A DNA stretch of 58,350 nt from NCBI GenBank assembly GCA_934435195.1, contig CAKSAJ010000017.1, forward strand, positions 1-58,350. The letters are read 5' to 3'. This DNA is from an uncultured Schaedlerella sp. (GTDB taxonomy: Bacteria; Bacillota; Clostridia; Lachnospirales; Lachnospiraceae). Each line of letters starts with the position of its first letter. The first letter of the stretch is position 1. Below, piece by piece: positions 33,977-41,894 of the stretch. The translations under genes and the position numbers were made by a program. Below the pieces are notes generated by a model. The model saw only the letters and a list, made by a program, of their open reading frames with translations, searched no databases and was not told the origin of the DNA.

Positions 33977-35071
33977 TTAAGCTGTTTTACGACGATTTGT
34001 AAATGCAATTACAAAACAAGCAACAATACATATAATAACTGCGATTTTACCATTTGCTGTTACTGCACCAGCAACCACTTCTTTTGTTTCTGGATTCAAA
34101 GCTGTTCCGCTTGATGCAAGTCCAAGATTGTGGGCCAATGCTGCTCCAACAAACATTCCTACAACTGTAACAGCTGAATCGGATGAGCCCTGTCCTGCAA
34201 GAACAAGCTGACGCAGTGGGCATCCTCCTGCAAGAACTGCTGCAAAGCCAACCGCATACATACCAAGGATATTCCACAAATGTTCTGAATGTGCAATTAC
34301 ACCAGGTGTATTAAAGCCAAGCACAAAGTTTCCTGTTACCAGATTGTAAATGAGCATAGCTACAAAGAATCCACCGATCACTGATACTAACTCAAAATTT
34401 CTCATTAAAATAATATCACGGACACTTCCTGCGAAGCACATTCTTGATTTCTGTGCAAATGCTCCGAACAAAAGTCCACCGATCAGAGAAATTGCAACTG
34501 GTGCATGCATGCTTCCAGGACCAGCTTCACTAGATTTCAATAATGTTGTAAATAAAGCTAATAATAAAATTCCTACTGCGATCACAGAAATGATCATTCC
34601 TGAAGATTTCTTTGCCGGATAAGCTCTTCCAAGCGAATATCCCTGTTTTAAAACAATTACACCTGTTCCTACTCCAAGAACAAATCCGATCAGTGCAACC
34701 CATGCATTCAAGTCACCTGCTGACATACGGATTACCATACGCAGTGGGCATCCTAAAAATACAAGTGCTCCGATTGTAAGAATCATACCTAATACAAAAC
34801 GTGTCATTGTAGCTGAACCGGCTGTCGCACAATATTCCTTTGTAGCCAGTGAAATTATCAATGATCCAAGTATAATTCCAACGATCTCCGGTCTCGCATA
34901 CTGCACAACTGCTGCCTGATGCATTCCAAGCGCACCTGCTGTATCACGGATGAAACATGCAACACAGATTGCCATGTTTGCCGGATTTCCAAAATATGCC
35001 AGACATGCCGCAACTAATCCGCAAAGCACTCCGGCTAATGCCATTTTCTTCTTTGAACCTGCAAAATTCAT
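33977..35071 (-). CDS. yedE: YedE-type putative selenium transporter
   Basis: A 364-residue membrane protein of the YeeE/YedE family with about ten hydrophobic segments in two similar halves. Each half has a Gly/Cys motif (GCPLRMVIRMSAGD and GGCPLRQLVLAGQG) facing the pore in family structures. The YedE branch near selD, yedF and csd genes is proposed to import a selenium compound. ATG 35071 (MNFAGSKKK) follows GGGAGG; the upstream start overlapping the desulfurase stop is not favoured. Confidence 0.85.
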   Translation of the reverse strand: MNFAGSKKKMALAGVLCGLVAACLAYFGNPANMAICVACFIRDTAGALGMHQAAVVQYARPEIVGIILGSLIISLATKEYCATAGSATMTRFVLGMILTIGALVFLGCPLRMVIRMSAGDLNAWVALIGFVLGVGTGVIVLKQGYSLGRAYPAKKSSGMIISVIAVGILLLALFTTLLKSSEAGPGSMHAPVAISLIGGLLFGAFAQKSRMCFAGSVRDIILMRNFELVSVIGGFFVAMLIYNLVTGNFVLGFNTPGVIAHSEHLWNILGMYAVGFAAVLAGGCPLRQLVLAGQGSSDSAVTVVGMFVGAALAHNLGLASSGTALNPETKEVVAGAVTANGKIAVIICIVACFVIAFTNRRKTA

Positions 35072-35088
35072 ACTGAACCTCCCATTTC

Positions 35089-36237
35089 TCACTCCTCGGA
35101 CAATTCACGTACTGCCCGAATCGCAATTTCTACTTCTTCCTTTGTGTTGAAATGAGAAAAACTAAAGCGAACCGCACCCTGCTCTGCATTGTGTAGGGAT
35201 TCATGCATCAGTGGGGCACAGTGTCCTCCCGCTCTTGTGGAAATACCATACGACATCAAAAGTTCATCGCTAACCTCTGCCGAATCATAATCATACAAAT
35301 TAAATGAGACGATCGGACATCTCTCTCTTTTAGAGAAGTCTCCATATATGGTCACTCCAGGAATTTCCTTGATACCATCATAAAACTGCCAGGCTCTCTG
35401 CAATGCAATCTCTCTAATTGCATCAATCCCTTTTTCTTCCACATACTTTAACGCTGCATTGAGTCCTGCAATCCCGTGACCATTCAAAGTTCCTGCCTCC
35501 AGTGCTGTCGGCATCTGTTCAGGATGATTGTGATTATAAGTATCAACCCCGCTCCCGCCTCGTTTCAGCGGTCTGATCTTTATACCATCCCTCACATAGA
35601 TTCCACCCGTTCCTTGCGGACCATACAAACTCTTGTGCCCGGTAAAACAAAGCACATCAATCCCCATCTTCTGTACATCTATTGGAAATACACCTGCTGT
35701 TTGAGATGCATCTACAATAAATAACAGCTTATGCGCTTTCGCAATCTTCCCGATTCGTTCAATATCATTGAGATTTCCCGTAAGATTCGAACCATGCGTA
35801 CAAATAATTGCTTTTGTTTCTTGTCTCACCGCCGCTTCCAGCATATCATATGAAATATTACCATCCTCGTTGGCCGGCAAAATCGTCAATGTCGCTCCTG
35901 CCTGCTGCCTCTCATATAATGGTCTGAGAACTGAATTATGTTCCATCACCGTTGTGATCACATGATCTCCGGGATTGATCAGCCCCTGGATTGCAATATT
36001 CAGACTTTCCGTTGCATTGCTTGTAAAGGCGATCTGCTTTGGATTCTCTGCATGAAACATTCTTCCAAGCCGCTCTCTCGTATCATAGATAACTCTCGCT
36101 GCATCCAACGACGCCTCCGTACTTCCTCTTCCTGCATTACCAAGATGATTCATTGCCTGTACGATCGCTTCTGCCACTTCCGGCGGCTTAGGCAATGTGG
36201 TTGCTGCATTGTCCATATAAATCGTATGTTTTTCCAT
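35089..36237 (-). CDS. Cysteine desulfurase-like PLP enzyme
   Basis: A 382-residue class V aminotransferase-fold enzyme. The PLP lysine is in TGHKSLYGPQGTGG near residue 200, THGSNLTGN contacts the cofactor, and the active loop cysteine is in TRAGGHCAPLMHESL near 345. Members of this EF2568-like group sit in selenium clusters and are thought to release selenium from selenocysteine or form a persulfide for SelD. It has its own promoter (36268-36297) after a hairpin that separates it from selD. Confidence 0.9.
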   Translation of the reverse strand: MEKHTIYMDNAATTLPKPPEVAEAIVQAMNHLGNAGRGSTEASLDAARVIYDTRERLGRMFHAENPKQIAFTSNATESLNIAIQGLINPGDHVITTVMEHNSVLRPLYERQQAGATLTILPANEDGNISYDMLEAAVRQETKAIICTHGSNLTGNLNDIERIGKIAKAHKLLFIVDASQTAGVFPIDVQKMGIDVLCFTGHKSLYGPQGTGGIYVRDGIKIRPLKRGGSGVDTYNHNHPEQMPTALEAGTLNGHGIAGLNAALKYVEEKGIDAIREIALQRAWQFYDGIKEIPGVTIYGDFSKRERCPIVSFNLYDYDSAEVSDELLMSYGISTRAGGHCAPLMHESLHNAEQGAVRFSFSHFNTKEEVEIAIRAVRELSEE

Positions 36238-36267
36238 TGTTTATCCTCTTGTTTTTCTCTAAAAAAT

Positions 36268-36297
36268 ATTATACTACCTAAAATTTTTTTAGTCTAA
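36268..36297 (-). promoter_or_regulatory. Promoter of the desulfurase-yedE-tusA-DUF3343 unit
   Basis: Minus-strand TTAGAC (36292-36297) and TATAAT (36268-36273) with an 18-base spacer, about 30 bases before the start codon. Confidence 0.6.
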
Positions 36298-36315
36298 TTG
36301 AAACCTATAATAAAT

Positions 36316-36350
36316 GAAAGAACTTATAGTTTTTTTCTATAAGTTCTTTC
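36316..36350 (-). terminator. Hairpin between selD and the desulfurase gene
   Basis: GAAAGAACTTATAG and CTATAAGTTCTTTC form a perfect 14-bp stem with a 7-base loop. The following tract on the minus strand is ATTTATT rather than a clean T-run, so termination may be partial. Confidence 0.6.
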
Positions 36351-36363
36351 GCATTTTTCGATA

Positions 36364-37413
36364 CTATTTTTTTAGATATATCCACTTTTCATCCGCTTCC
36401 CTCACCGTACCGATTCGCGAAGCTCTCGTTTCCAGACCATGTGCTTCAAATGCATTCATAATATCATCTGCATACTCCGGTGCAACACTGATCAGCAGAC
36501 CACCCGAAGTCTGCGGATCATAGAGAAGATCAATATCGGTCTCCGTCGCATCACCTGTATCTACCATATGACCGGAATATTCTCTATTCTTATAAGAGCC
36601 TGCCGGCACAAGTCCCATCTGAGCAAGCTCCACAGCTCCGTCAATATATGCTACATCGTCCACATATATGTCAAAGCTCACCTCGCTTGCCGATGCCATC
36701 TCGGCACAATGTCCCAACAAGCCAAATCCGGTCACATCCGTACAGGCTGATATCGGATATTTTTCAATCACTTCTTTTGCCTTTTTATTCAAAGAAGACA
36801 TCACTTTAATTGCTTCCTGCATCGAACTTTCCGAAGCCATCTCAGCTTTCACTGCTGTGTTTACTACTCCGCTTCCGATTGGCTTGGTCAAAATCAATGC
36901 ATCCCCCGGTCTGCAGCCATAATTTTTAAATATCTTTTCCGGGTGCACAAAACCAGAAACACACAATCCATACTTCGGTTCATTATCCTGAACAGAATGT
37001 CCTCCTACAAGAACAGCTCCTGCCTCTTTTACCTTATCTGCACCACCTCTTAATATGTCTGCAAGAATAGATGGGTCAAGGCAATTTGGAAATCCAACGA
37101 CATTCAAAGCAATCTTTGGCTCTCCGCCCATTGCGTAGACATCACTAAGTGAGTTTGCTGCTGCGATCTGTCCAAACGTATATGGATCATCTACTACCGG
37201 TGTGAAAAAATCCACCGTCTGTATCATTGCGATTTCATCTGTAATTTTATAAATTGCGGCATCATCCGATGTCTCAATTCCTACCAGGAGATTCTCATCC
37301 TGGAATTTTGGCAGCTTACCCAGAACCTGGGCAAGGGTCTCAGGACCGATTTTAGCCGCTCATCCAGCGGTATTTGTCATCTGAGTGAGTCTGATCTCAT
37401 CTCTCGTTTTCAT
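36364..37413 (-). CDS. selD: Selenide, water dikinase, itself a selenoprotein
   Basis: Makes selenophosphate from selenide and ATP for selenocysteine synthesis. The full gene begins at ATG 37413 (MKTRDEIRL, after GGGAGGG) and reads through an in-frame TGA at 37360-37362, codon 18, in the context TAG-U-AAKIGPE. That is exactly the active-site Cys/Sec position of the family. A hairpin starting 24 bases after the TGA fits a bacterial SECIS. Later motifs: TSDDAA near 64, VDFFTPVVDDPYTFGQIAAANSLSDVYAMG (VDFFTPVVDD), GGHSV and GFGLLGH. A gene caller would wrongly start at ATG 37227 and lose 62 residues. Total 349 residues. Confidence 0.95.
37315..37335 (-). promoter_or_regulatory. SECIS-like hairpin of selD
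   Basis: On the minus strand CTTGCCCAG and CTGGGTAAG form a 9-bp stem with a GTT loop, beginning 24 bases after the TGA codon. Position and short apical loop fit the bacterial SECIS read by SelB. Confidence 0.75.
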
Positions 37414-37493
37414 TCCATTCCCTCCCCTTTGATTATTAAAATAATTCGTCTCATTTCTATCTGTATAATTTCTAACAGATTTCTTCACTCTGC

Positions 37494-38102
37494 TTATGGA
37501 CGAATAATTTTGTCTGCATGATTCATAGTTTCTACAATACTATACATATTTGTCACAGTTCCAACCTGGAGTTTTTCTTTCAGTCCATAGTAGTCAAGAC
37601 AAGTTCCACATGTCATGATCTCAACGCCCTGTGCTTCCAGGGTTTTCAAATCTTCCAACGATTCAGAACCCTCTGCCGTGATTTTAGCACCGCCATTATA
37701 AAATAAAATTGTCTTTGGAAGTTCTTCCAACTGTGTCAGTGCGAAAATAAATCCTTTGATTAAAACTTTGCCAAGTTCTTCATTTCCTTCACCCATATGA
37801 TCCGCAGCGATCACAACAACTGTATTTCTTCTGCTGTCAGGTATACATGCGACCGGTGCATCTTCTGTATCTTTCTCGACTGCACCGTTAAGCTGAATTG
37901 TAACCTTAAATTCTTTCTCAGCTAATTTTTCAGATGTTACTGTTCCCCCTGAACTCTGTGCCATCTTTGTCACATTCTGAACTGCAATCTCATTATCAAC
38001 CAATACTTCAATTGTCTCTGCGCCGGCTGCTTTCTGCATTGCTTTTTTTGTTTTTATAACTGGAATCGGGCATGCATCGCCCATTGCATTTACTGTAATC
38101 AT
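37494..38102 (-). CDS. yedF: Selenium-metabolism protein YedF
   Basis: A 202-residue protein of two parts. The TusA-like N-terminal domain (about 1-75) has the signature GDACPIPVIKTKKA with the active cysteine near residue 11. The DsrE-like C-terminal domain (about 95-200) has VVIAADHMGEGNEELG and a CGTCLDYYGL motif. This two-domain form is the selenium-cluster YedF and probably carries Se or S between the desulfurase and SelD (inference). ATG 38102 has GGGAGA; the longer frame runs backwards into tRNA-Sec and is false. Confidence 0.92.
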   Translation of the reverse strand: MITVNAMGDACPIPVIKTKKAMQKAAGAETIEVLVDNEIAVQNVTKMAQSSGGTVTSEKLAEKEFKVTIQLNGAVEKDTEDAPVACIPDSRRNTVVVIAADHMGEGNEELGKVLIKGFIFALTQLEELPKTILFYNGGAKITAEGSESLEDLKTLEAQGVEIMTCGTCLDYYGLKEKLQVGTVTNMYSIVETMNHADKIIRP

Positions 38103-38121
38103 ATCATTTTCTCCCTTCTTT

Positions 38122-38219
38122 TGGCGGATACGTGTGGGAATCGAACCCACCCAAGACGTTCCACACGCCTCACACTGGTTTTGAAGACCAGGGGACACAC
38201 CAGCTGCCCAGCCGCACCC
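38122..38219 (-). tRNA. selC: tRNA-Sec (TCA)
   Basis: A 98-base tRNA with the long 8-bp acceptor, extended D arm and long variable arm of selenocysteine tRNA. The anticodon loop CTTCAAA with stem CTGGT/ACCAG gives anticodon TCA, reading UGA. The T arm is GTGGG-TTCGATT-CCCAC, and CCA is encoded at 38122-38124. It lies 19 bases before yedF and may share its transcript. Confidence 0.95.
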
Positions 38220-38233
38220 AGATTAAAGCAATT

Positions 38234-38257
38234 CATTCGACTTGAATATATCGAATG
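38234..38257. repeat. Inverted repeat just upstream of tRNA-Sec
   Basis: CATTCGA and TCGAATG form perfect 7-bp arms with a 10-base loop, 15 bases before the tRNA 5' end. It could be a processing signal or an operator. Confidence 0.45.
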
Positions 38258-38297
38258 CACTATCTCTTAGTATATACTGTTTTCTGTGAAAATTCTA

Positions 38298-38439
38298 GTT
38301 ACTGTTCACAGTACCTGTGACCAGTAACGCATCTCGCCATTTTAAATCGCCTTTGGCGATGGGCGAGATGCCGTTTAAGGTAAAACGTGCATCCTCCGTG
38401 CCAATCAGCGTAGTGATTGACACGGGAGTGAACAGTAAC
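38298..38439. repeat. 142-bp palindrome-rich intergenic element
   Basis: It is bounded by GTTACTGTTCAC at one end and its exact complement GTGAACAGTAAC at the other. Inside are three nested stems: GTTACTG...CAGTAAC at the left, GCATCTCGCC/GGGCGAGATGC with an inner TCGCC/GGCGA, and CCGTG-CAATCA/TGATTG-CACGG at the right. It has no gene. A partial copy of its right end occurs at 6-21. It looks like a small non-autonomous mobile or REP-type element. Confidence 0.65.
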
Positions 38440-38443
38440 CACT

Positions 38444-39349
38444 CTATTCTATTTCTCTTTTAAATGTTTCCGCTATTTTCATCATCTTTTTCACAGCCTT
38501 TGTGCGAGGATATTCTTTATTATATACGACATACAATTTTCGAACCCTCTTTTTTTCTCCAAGCGGATATGCCAGGACATTCTCCCATTTCAAATCCTCC
38601 GCTGCCGCAAGCTTTGAAATGATCGTTACACCAATTCCTTTTTTTACAGATTGTTTTATCACCTCCGTATTTTCCATATTTGCGACTACGTTTAGTTTTC
38701 GAATGTCAATCCCTTCCCGCTTTAATTGCTTCTCTGCTTCTTTTCTTGTTCCGGAACCCTGCTCCCTCATTATAATCGGAACTCGTTCCAGCCACTCTAT
38801 CCCGGTTTCTGTCTCCTTTATCTGACGATATTTCTCGTTGTTCGGCATAACAATAATCAATTCATCGTCAAAAAACGGAACATATTCACAAGATCTCTTA
38901 TCTAATATCGTTCCCGTAAATCCAATATCTACCGTACGCTCCGAAACGGCCCTTATCACCCCGGCACTGTCTGACTCAACCAATTCAAACTGTTCCTTCG
39001 GATACATACTACTGTAACGGCTTAATATATCCGGCAAGAGATACTGTGCCGGAATCGTGGAAGCAGCAATTTTAATACAAGAATTAGAAGCTACATCACT
39101 GTCAAAAGCCTCATATATCAATAGTTCCAGATTCAACATCTGTCTTGCATATTGATATAACTTTTCACCTTCATCTGTAAGTCCTACTTCTCTTGTATTT
39201 CGCAAAAACAATTTGATATTCAATTCTTTCTCCAATGCGGAAACGTGCGCACTGACCGTTGGCTGTGTCAAATACAGCTCCCGCGCTGCTTTTGAGAAGC
39301 TGCGCTTTTCTGCCACATTCACAAACGCCTCTAACTGTTTTAAATTCAT
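38444..39349 (-). CDS. LysR-family regulator of the selenium cluster
   Basis: A 301-residue LysR-type regulator. The N-terminal winged helix (about 1-62) starts MNLKQLEAFVNVAEKRSFSKAARELYLTQPTVSAHV, seen in SFSKAARELYLTQPTVS. The C-terminal co-inducer domain covers about 90-295. LysR regulators are often found between selA and the other selenium genes in Clostridia, so control of selenium uptake or incorporation is plausible. It lies on the same strand as selA, 44 bases after it. Ligand unknown. Confidence 0.88.
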   Translation of the reverse strand: MNLKQLEAFVNVAEKRSFSKAARELYLTQPTVSAHVSALEKELNIKLFLRNTREVGLTDEGEKLYQYARQMLNLELLIYEAFDSDVASNSCIKIAASTIPAQYLLPDILSRYSSMYPKEQFELVESDSAGVIRAVSERTVDIGFTGTILDKRSCEYVPFFDDELIIVMPNNEKYRQIKETETGIEWLERVPIIMREQGSGTRKEAEKQLKREGIDIRKLNVVANMENTEVIKQSVKKGIGVTIISKLAAAEDLKWENVLAYPLGEKKRVRKLYVVYNKEYPRTKAVKKMMKIAETFKREIE

Positions 39350-39393
39350 TTCTGCTTCTTATCCTTTTCCTTTATCTTCTTTCTATCATTGGC

Positions 39394-40803
39394 TCACACC
39401 CTGCAGCTGTTCAACACATTTTGTATACAATCGACAATGTAAGGAATCTGTTCTTCCTCTATTGTCCGCATATCCATAGCCCAGGCACCGTTTATCATTC
39501 TCCCGATAATCGGTGTCGGCAAAGCTCGCATTCTCTTTTCCATCTCTGATGCTGAACATATTTCCGAACGTATTGCAACTGCTGTACTGGAAATCTTTTC
39601 AAGCGGAAGCGCCCCTCCGCCAATCTGCGACTCACAAGTTTCTAACACAATCTGAGCAGGAAGCTCCCTCTGTTCTAACTGGGATTTCAACTTTTGTGCA
39701 CGCTGCTTCACAGCATCCGGCATCTCAGATATCATCTTTAAAACAGGTATCCTATGCATTGCTCTCTCTTCTGATAAATATTCCTCCAGCGTCATCTCCA
39801 ATGCAGCCGTAGTAAATTTATCCACGCGCAATGCACGCGTCAGCGGAGCCTTCTTCATCTTATCGATATAACATTTTCTGCCGACTATAATTCCTGCCTG
39901 TGGACCGCCCAACAACTTGTCCCCACTAAAACAGACAACATCTGCACCACCTTTGATTGCCTCCTGTACCATCGGCTCATGAGAAATACCATACCTGCTT
40001 AAATCAACCAATGCTCCACTTCCCAGATCTTCGATTATCGGAATCTCATGCTCTCTTGCAGTTGCTTTCAGCTCAGGTACCGCAACAGATTCTGTAAAGC
40101 CGACAATCTGATAATTGCTTGTATGAACCTTGAGAATAGCCTTTGTCTCTTCCGTGATTGCTTTCTCGTAATCTGACAAGTGTGTTTTATTTGTCGTCCC
40201 GACCTCAACCAAAACTGCACCGCTTTGCTCCATCACATCCGGTATACGGAACTTTCCGCCAATCTCCACCAGTTCTCCTCGCGACACGATCACCTCACCT
40301 GATTTTGCAAGCGTACTCAGACACAAAAGAACTGCCGCCGCATTATTATTTACAACAAGTGCTGCCTCTGCACCTGTCAGACGGCAAAGCAAGGATTCAA
40401 AATGTGCATTCCGTTCTCCTCGTTCTCCTCGCTGCAAATCATACTCCAGATTGGAATACTCCACTGCGATCACAGCCAGTCTTTCTGCGTGTTCTCGATT
40501 AAGTGGCGCTCTCCCCAGATTCGTGTGTAAAATAGTACCTGTTCCATTAATGACACTTCGTATATTCGGTGTATACAGCAGTTCCAGACTTTTACTGATA
40601 CTGTCCGGCAATTGCTCAACCGCCTTTAACGCGTCTGTTTCATCCACAGATTCTCCAATCAGTATACGAACTCGTTCCAGTTCGTCCTGTACAACACGTT
40701 TGACACAGGATCTGCCATATCGTTCTTTTAATTTTTGAATCCCGTCCTCTTCTAACAAAACATCTACCTTCGGGATTCTGCGATACAGCTGATTCTTATC
40801 CAT
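39394..40803 (-). CDS. selA: L-seryl-tRNA(Sec) selenium transferase
   Basis: PLP enzyme that turns Ser-tRNA-Sec into Sec-tRNA-Sec with selenophosphate. Length 469 is normal. Seen are VINGTGTILHTNLGRAPL near residue 87 (NGTGTILHTN), DLGSGALVDLS and the PLP lysine in CFSGDKLLGGPQAG near 290. ATG 40803 (MDKNQLYRRIP) has AAGGAGG 13 bases upstream, a long spacer; the extended frame upstream is not supported. First gene of the selenium cluster, divergent from the methyltransferase gene. Confidence 0.95.
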   Translation of the reverse strand: MDKNQLYRRIPKVDVLLEEDGIQKLKERYGRSCVKRVVQDELERVRILIGESVDETDALKAVEQLPDSISKSLELLYTPNIRSVINGTGTILHTNLGRAPLNREHAERLAVIAVEYSNLEYDLQRGERGERNAHFESLLCRLTGAEAALVVNNNAAAVLLCLSTLAKSGEVIVSRGELVEIGGKFRIPDVMEQSGAVLVEVGTTNKTHLSDYEKAITEETKAILKVHTSNYQIVGFTESVAVPELKATAREHEIPIIEDLGSGALVDLSRYGISHEPMVQEAIKGGADVVCFSGDKLLGGPQAGIIVGRKCYIDKMKKAPLTRALRVDKFTTAALEMTLEEYLSEERAMHRIPVLKMISEMPDAVKQRAQKLKSQLEQRELPAQIVLETCESQIGGGALPLEKISSTAVAIRSEICSASEMEKRMRALPTPIIGRMINGAWAMDMRTIEEEQIPYIVDCIQNVLNSCRV

Positions 40804-41007
40804 AATTCTCGAATAACCTCCTTGTGTCTTTTTATTTATCTTATATAGTATCAACTTTTCACACAAAAAGAAAGGACATATGGGAACATCTTACAGAAAA
40901 TTTCCAAGGTTTCAATATGAACTAGTTCTTTTCTCTCGGTCATGCTATAATAAATCCACGATAATATTTTAGATTTTATTTCAATAAATTCAGAAAGGAT
41001 TATATTT

Positions 41008-41868
41008 ATGTGGATTGCAGATAATTGGAAAGATTATGAAGTAATAGATTGTTCAAAAGGTGAAAAATTAGAGAGATGGGGCGACTATATTTTGGTTCGT
41101 CCAGACCCGCAGGTCATCTGGGACACTCCGAAAAATGATTACGGATGGAAGCACCGCAACGGACATTACCACCGCAGTAAAAAAGGTGGCGGAGAATGGG
41201 AGTTCTTTGATCTTCCACAGCAATGGCAGATTCATTACGGTTCTCTGACATTTAACCTGAAGCCATTCAACTTTAAACATACAGGACTTTTCCCTGAACA
41301 GGCAGCAAACTGGGACTGGTTCTCTGATATCATTAAAAAAGCAAACCGGCCTGTAAAGGTATTAAACCTTTTTGCCTACACTGGAGGAGCTACACTTGCC
41401 GCTGCCGCTGCAGGAGCTCAGGTTACTCATGTTGACGCTTCAAAAGGTATGGTCGGATGGGCTAAAGAGAATGCTGTATCTTCAGGACTTGGCGATGCTC
41501 CTATCCGCTGGCTTGTAGACGACTGCGTCAAGTTTGTAGAGCGTGAGATCCGCCGTGGCAATACTTACGATGCCATCATTATGGATCCGCCTTCTTATGG
41601 CCGTGGACCGAAAGGCGAGATTTGGAAGATTGAAGACATGATCCATCCATTGATCAAGCTTTGTACTAAAATCTTATCAAAGGATGCCCTTTTCTTCCTT
41701 GTGAATTCATATACAACCGGTCTTGCTCCTGCCGTATTAACTTACATGATTGGAACAGAACTCAAGGCATGGAACGGACACGTAGAATCTCAGGAAATCG
41801 GGCTCCCGGTTAAAAACACTGGTCTGGTACTTCCTTGCGGAGCATCCGGACGCTGGCAGAGAGATTAA
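41008..41868 (+). CDS. Class I SAM-dependent methyltransferase (rRNA-type)
   Basis: A 286-residue enzyme of the COG1092/RlmI-like group. SAM-binding motif I VLNLFAYTGGAT lies near residue 117, an acidic VDASKGMVGWA follows, and the catalytic-region motif MDPPSYGRGPKGE is near 193. The group methylates 23S rRNA bases; the PUA domain of true RlmI is missing, so the target is unsure. A TATAAT lies at 40945-40950. It ends 26 bases before topB. Confidence 0.8.
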   Translation: MWIADNWKDYEVIDCSKGEKLERWGDYILVRPDPQVIWDTPKNDYGWKHRNGHYHRSKKGGGEWEFFDLPQQWQIHYGSLTFNLKPFNFKHTGLFPEQAANWDWFSDIIKKANRPVKVLNLFAYTGGATLAAAAAGAQVTHVDASKGMVGWAKENAVSSGLGDAPIRWLVDDCVKFVEREIRRGNTYDAIIMDPPSYGRGPKGEIWKIEDMIHPLIKLCTKILSKDALFFLVNSYTTGLAPAVLTYMIGTELKAWNGHVESQEIGLPVKNTGLVLPCGASGRWQRD

Positions 41869-41894
41869 ATACTATTTATTCAGGAGATTTACTC

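Noticed and set aside
38103..38198. N-terminal extension of yedF
   Set aside because: The frame runs back into tRNA-Sec; a good ribosome site supports ATG 38102.
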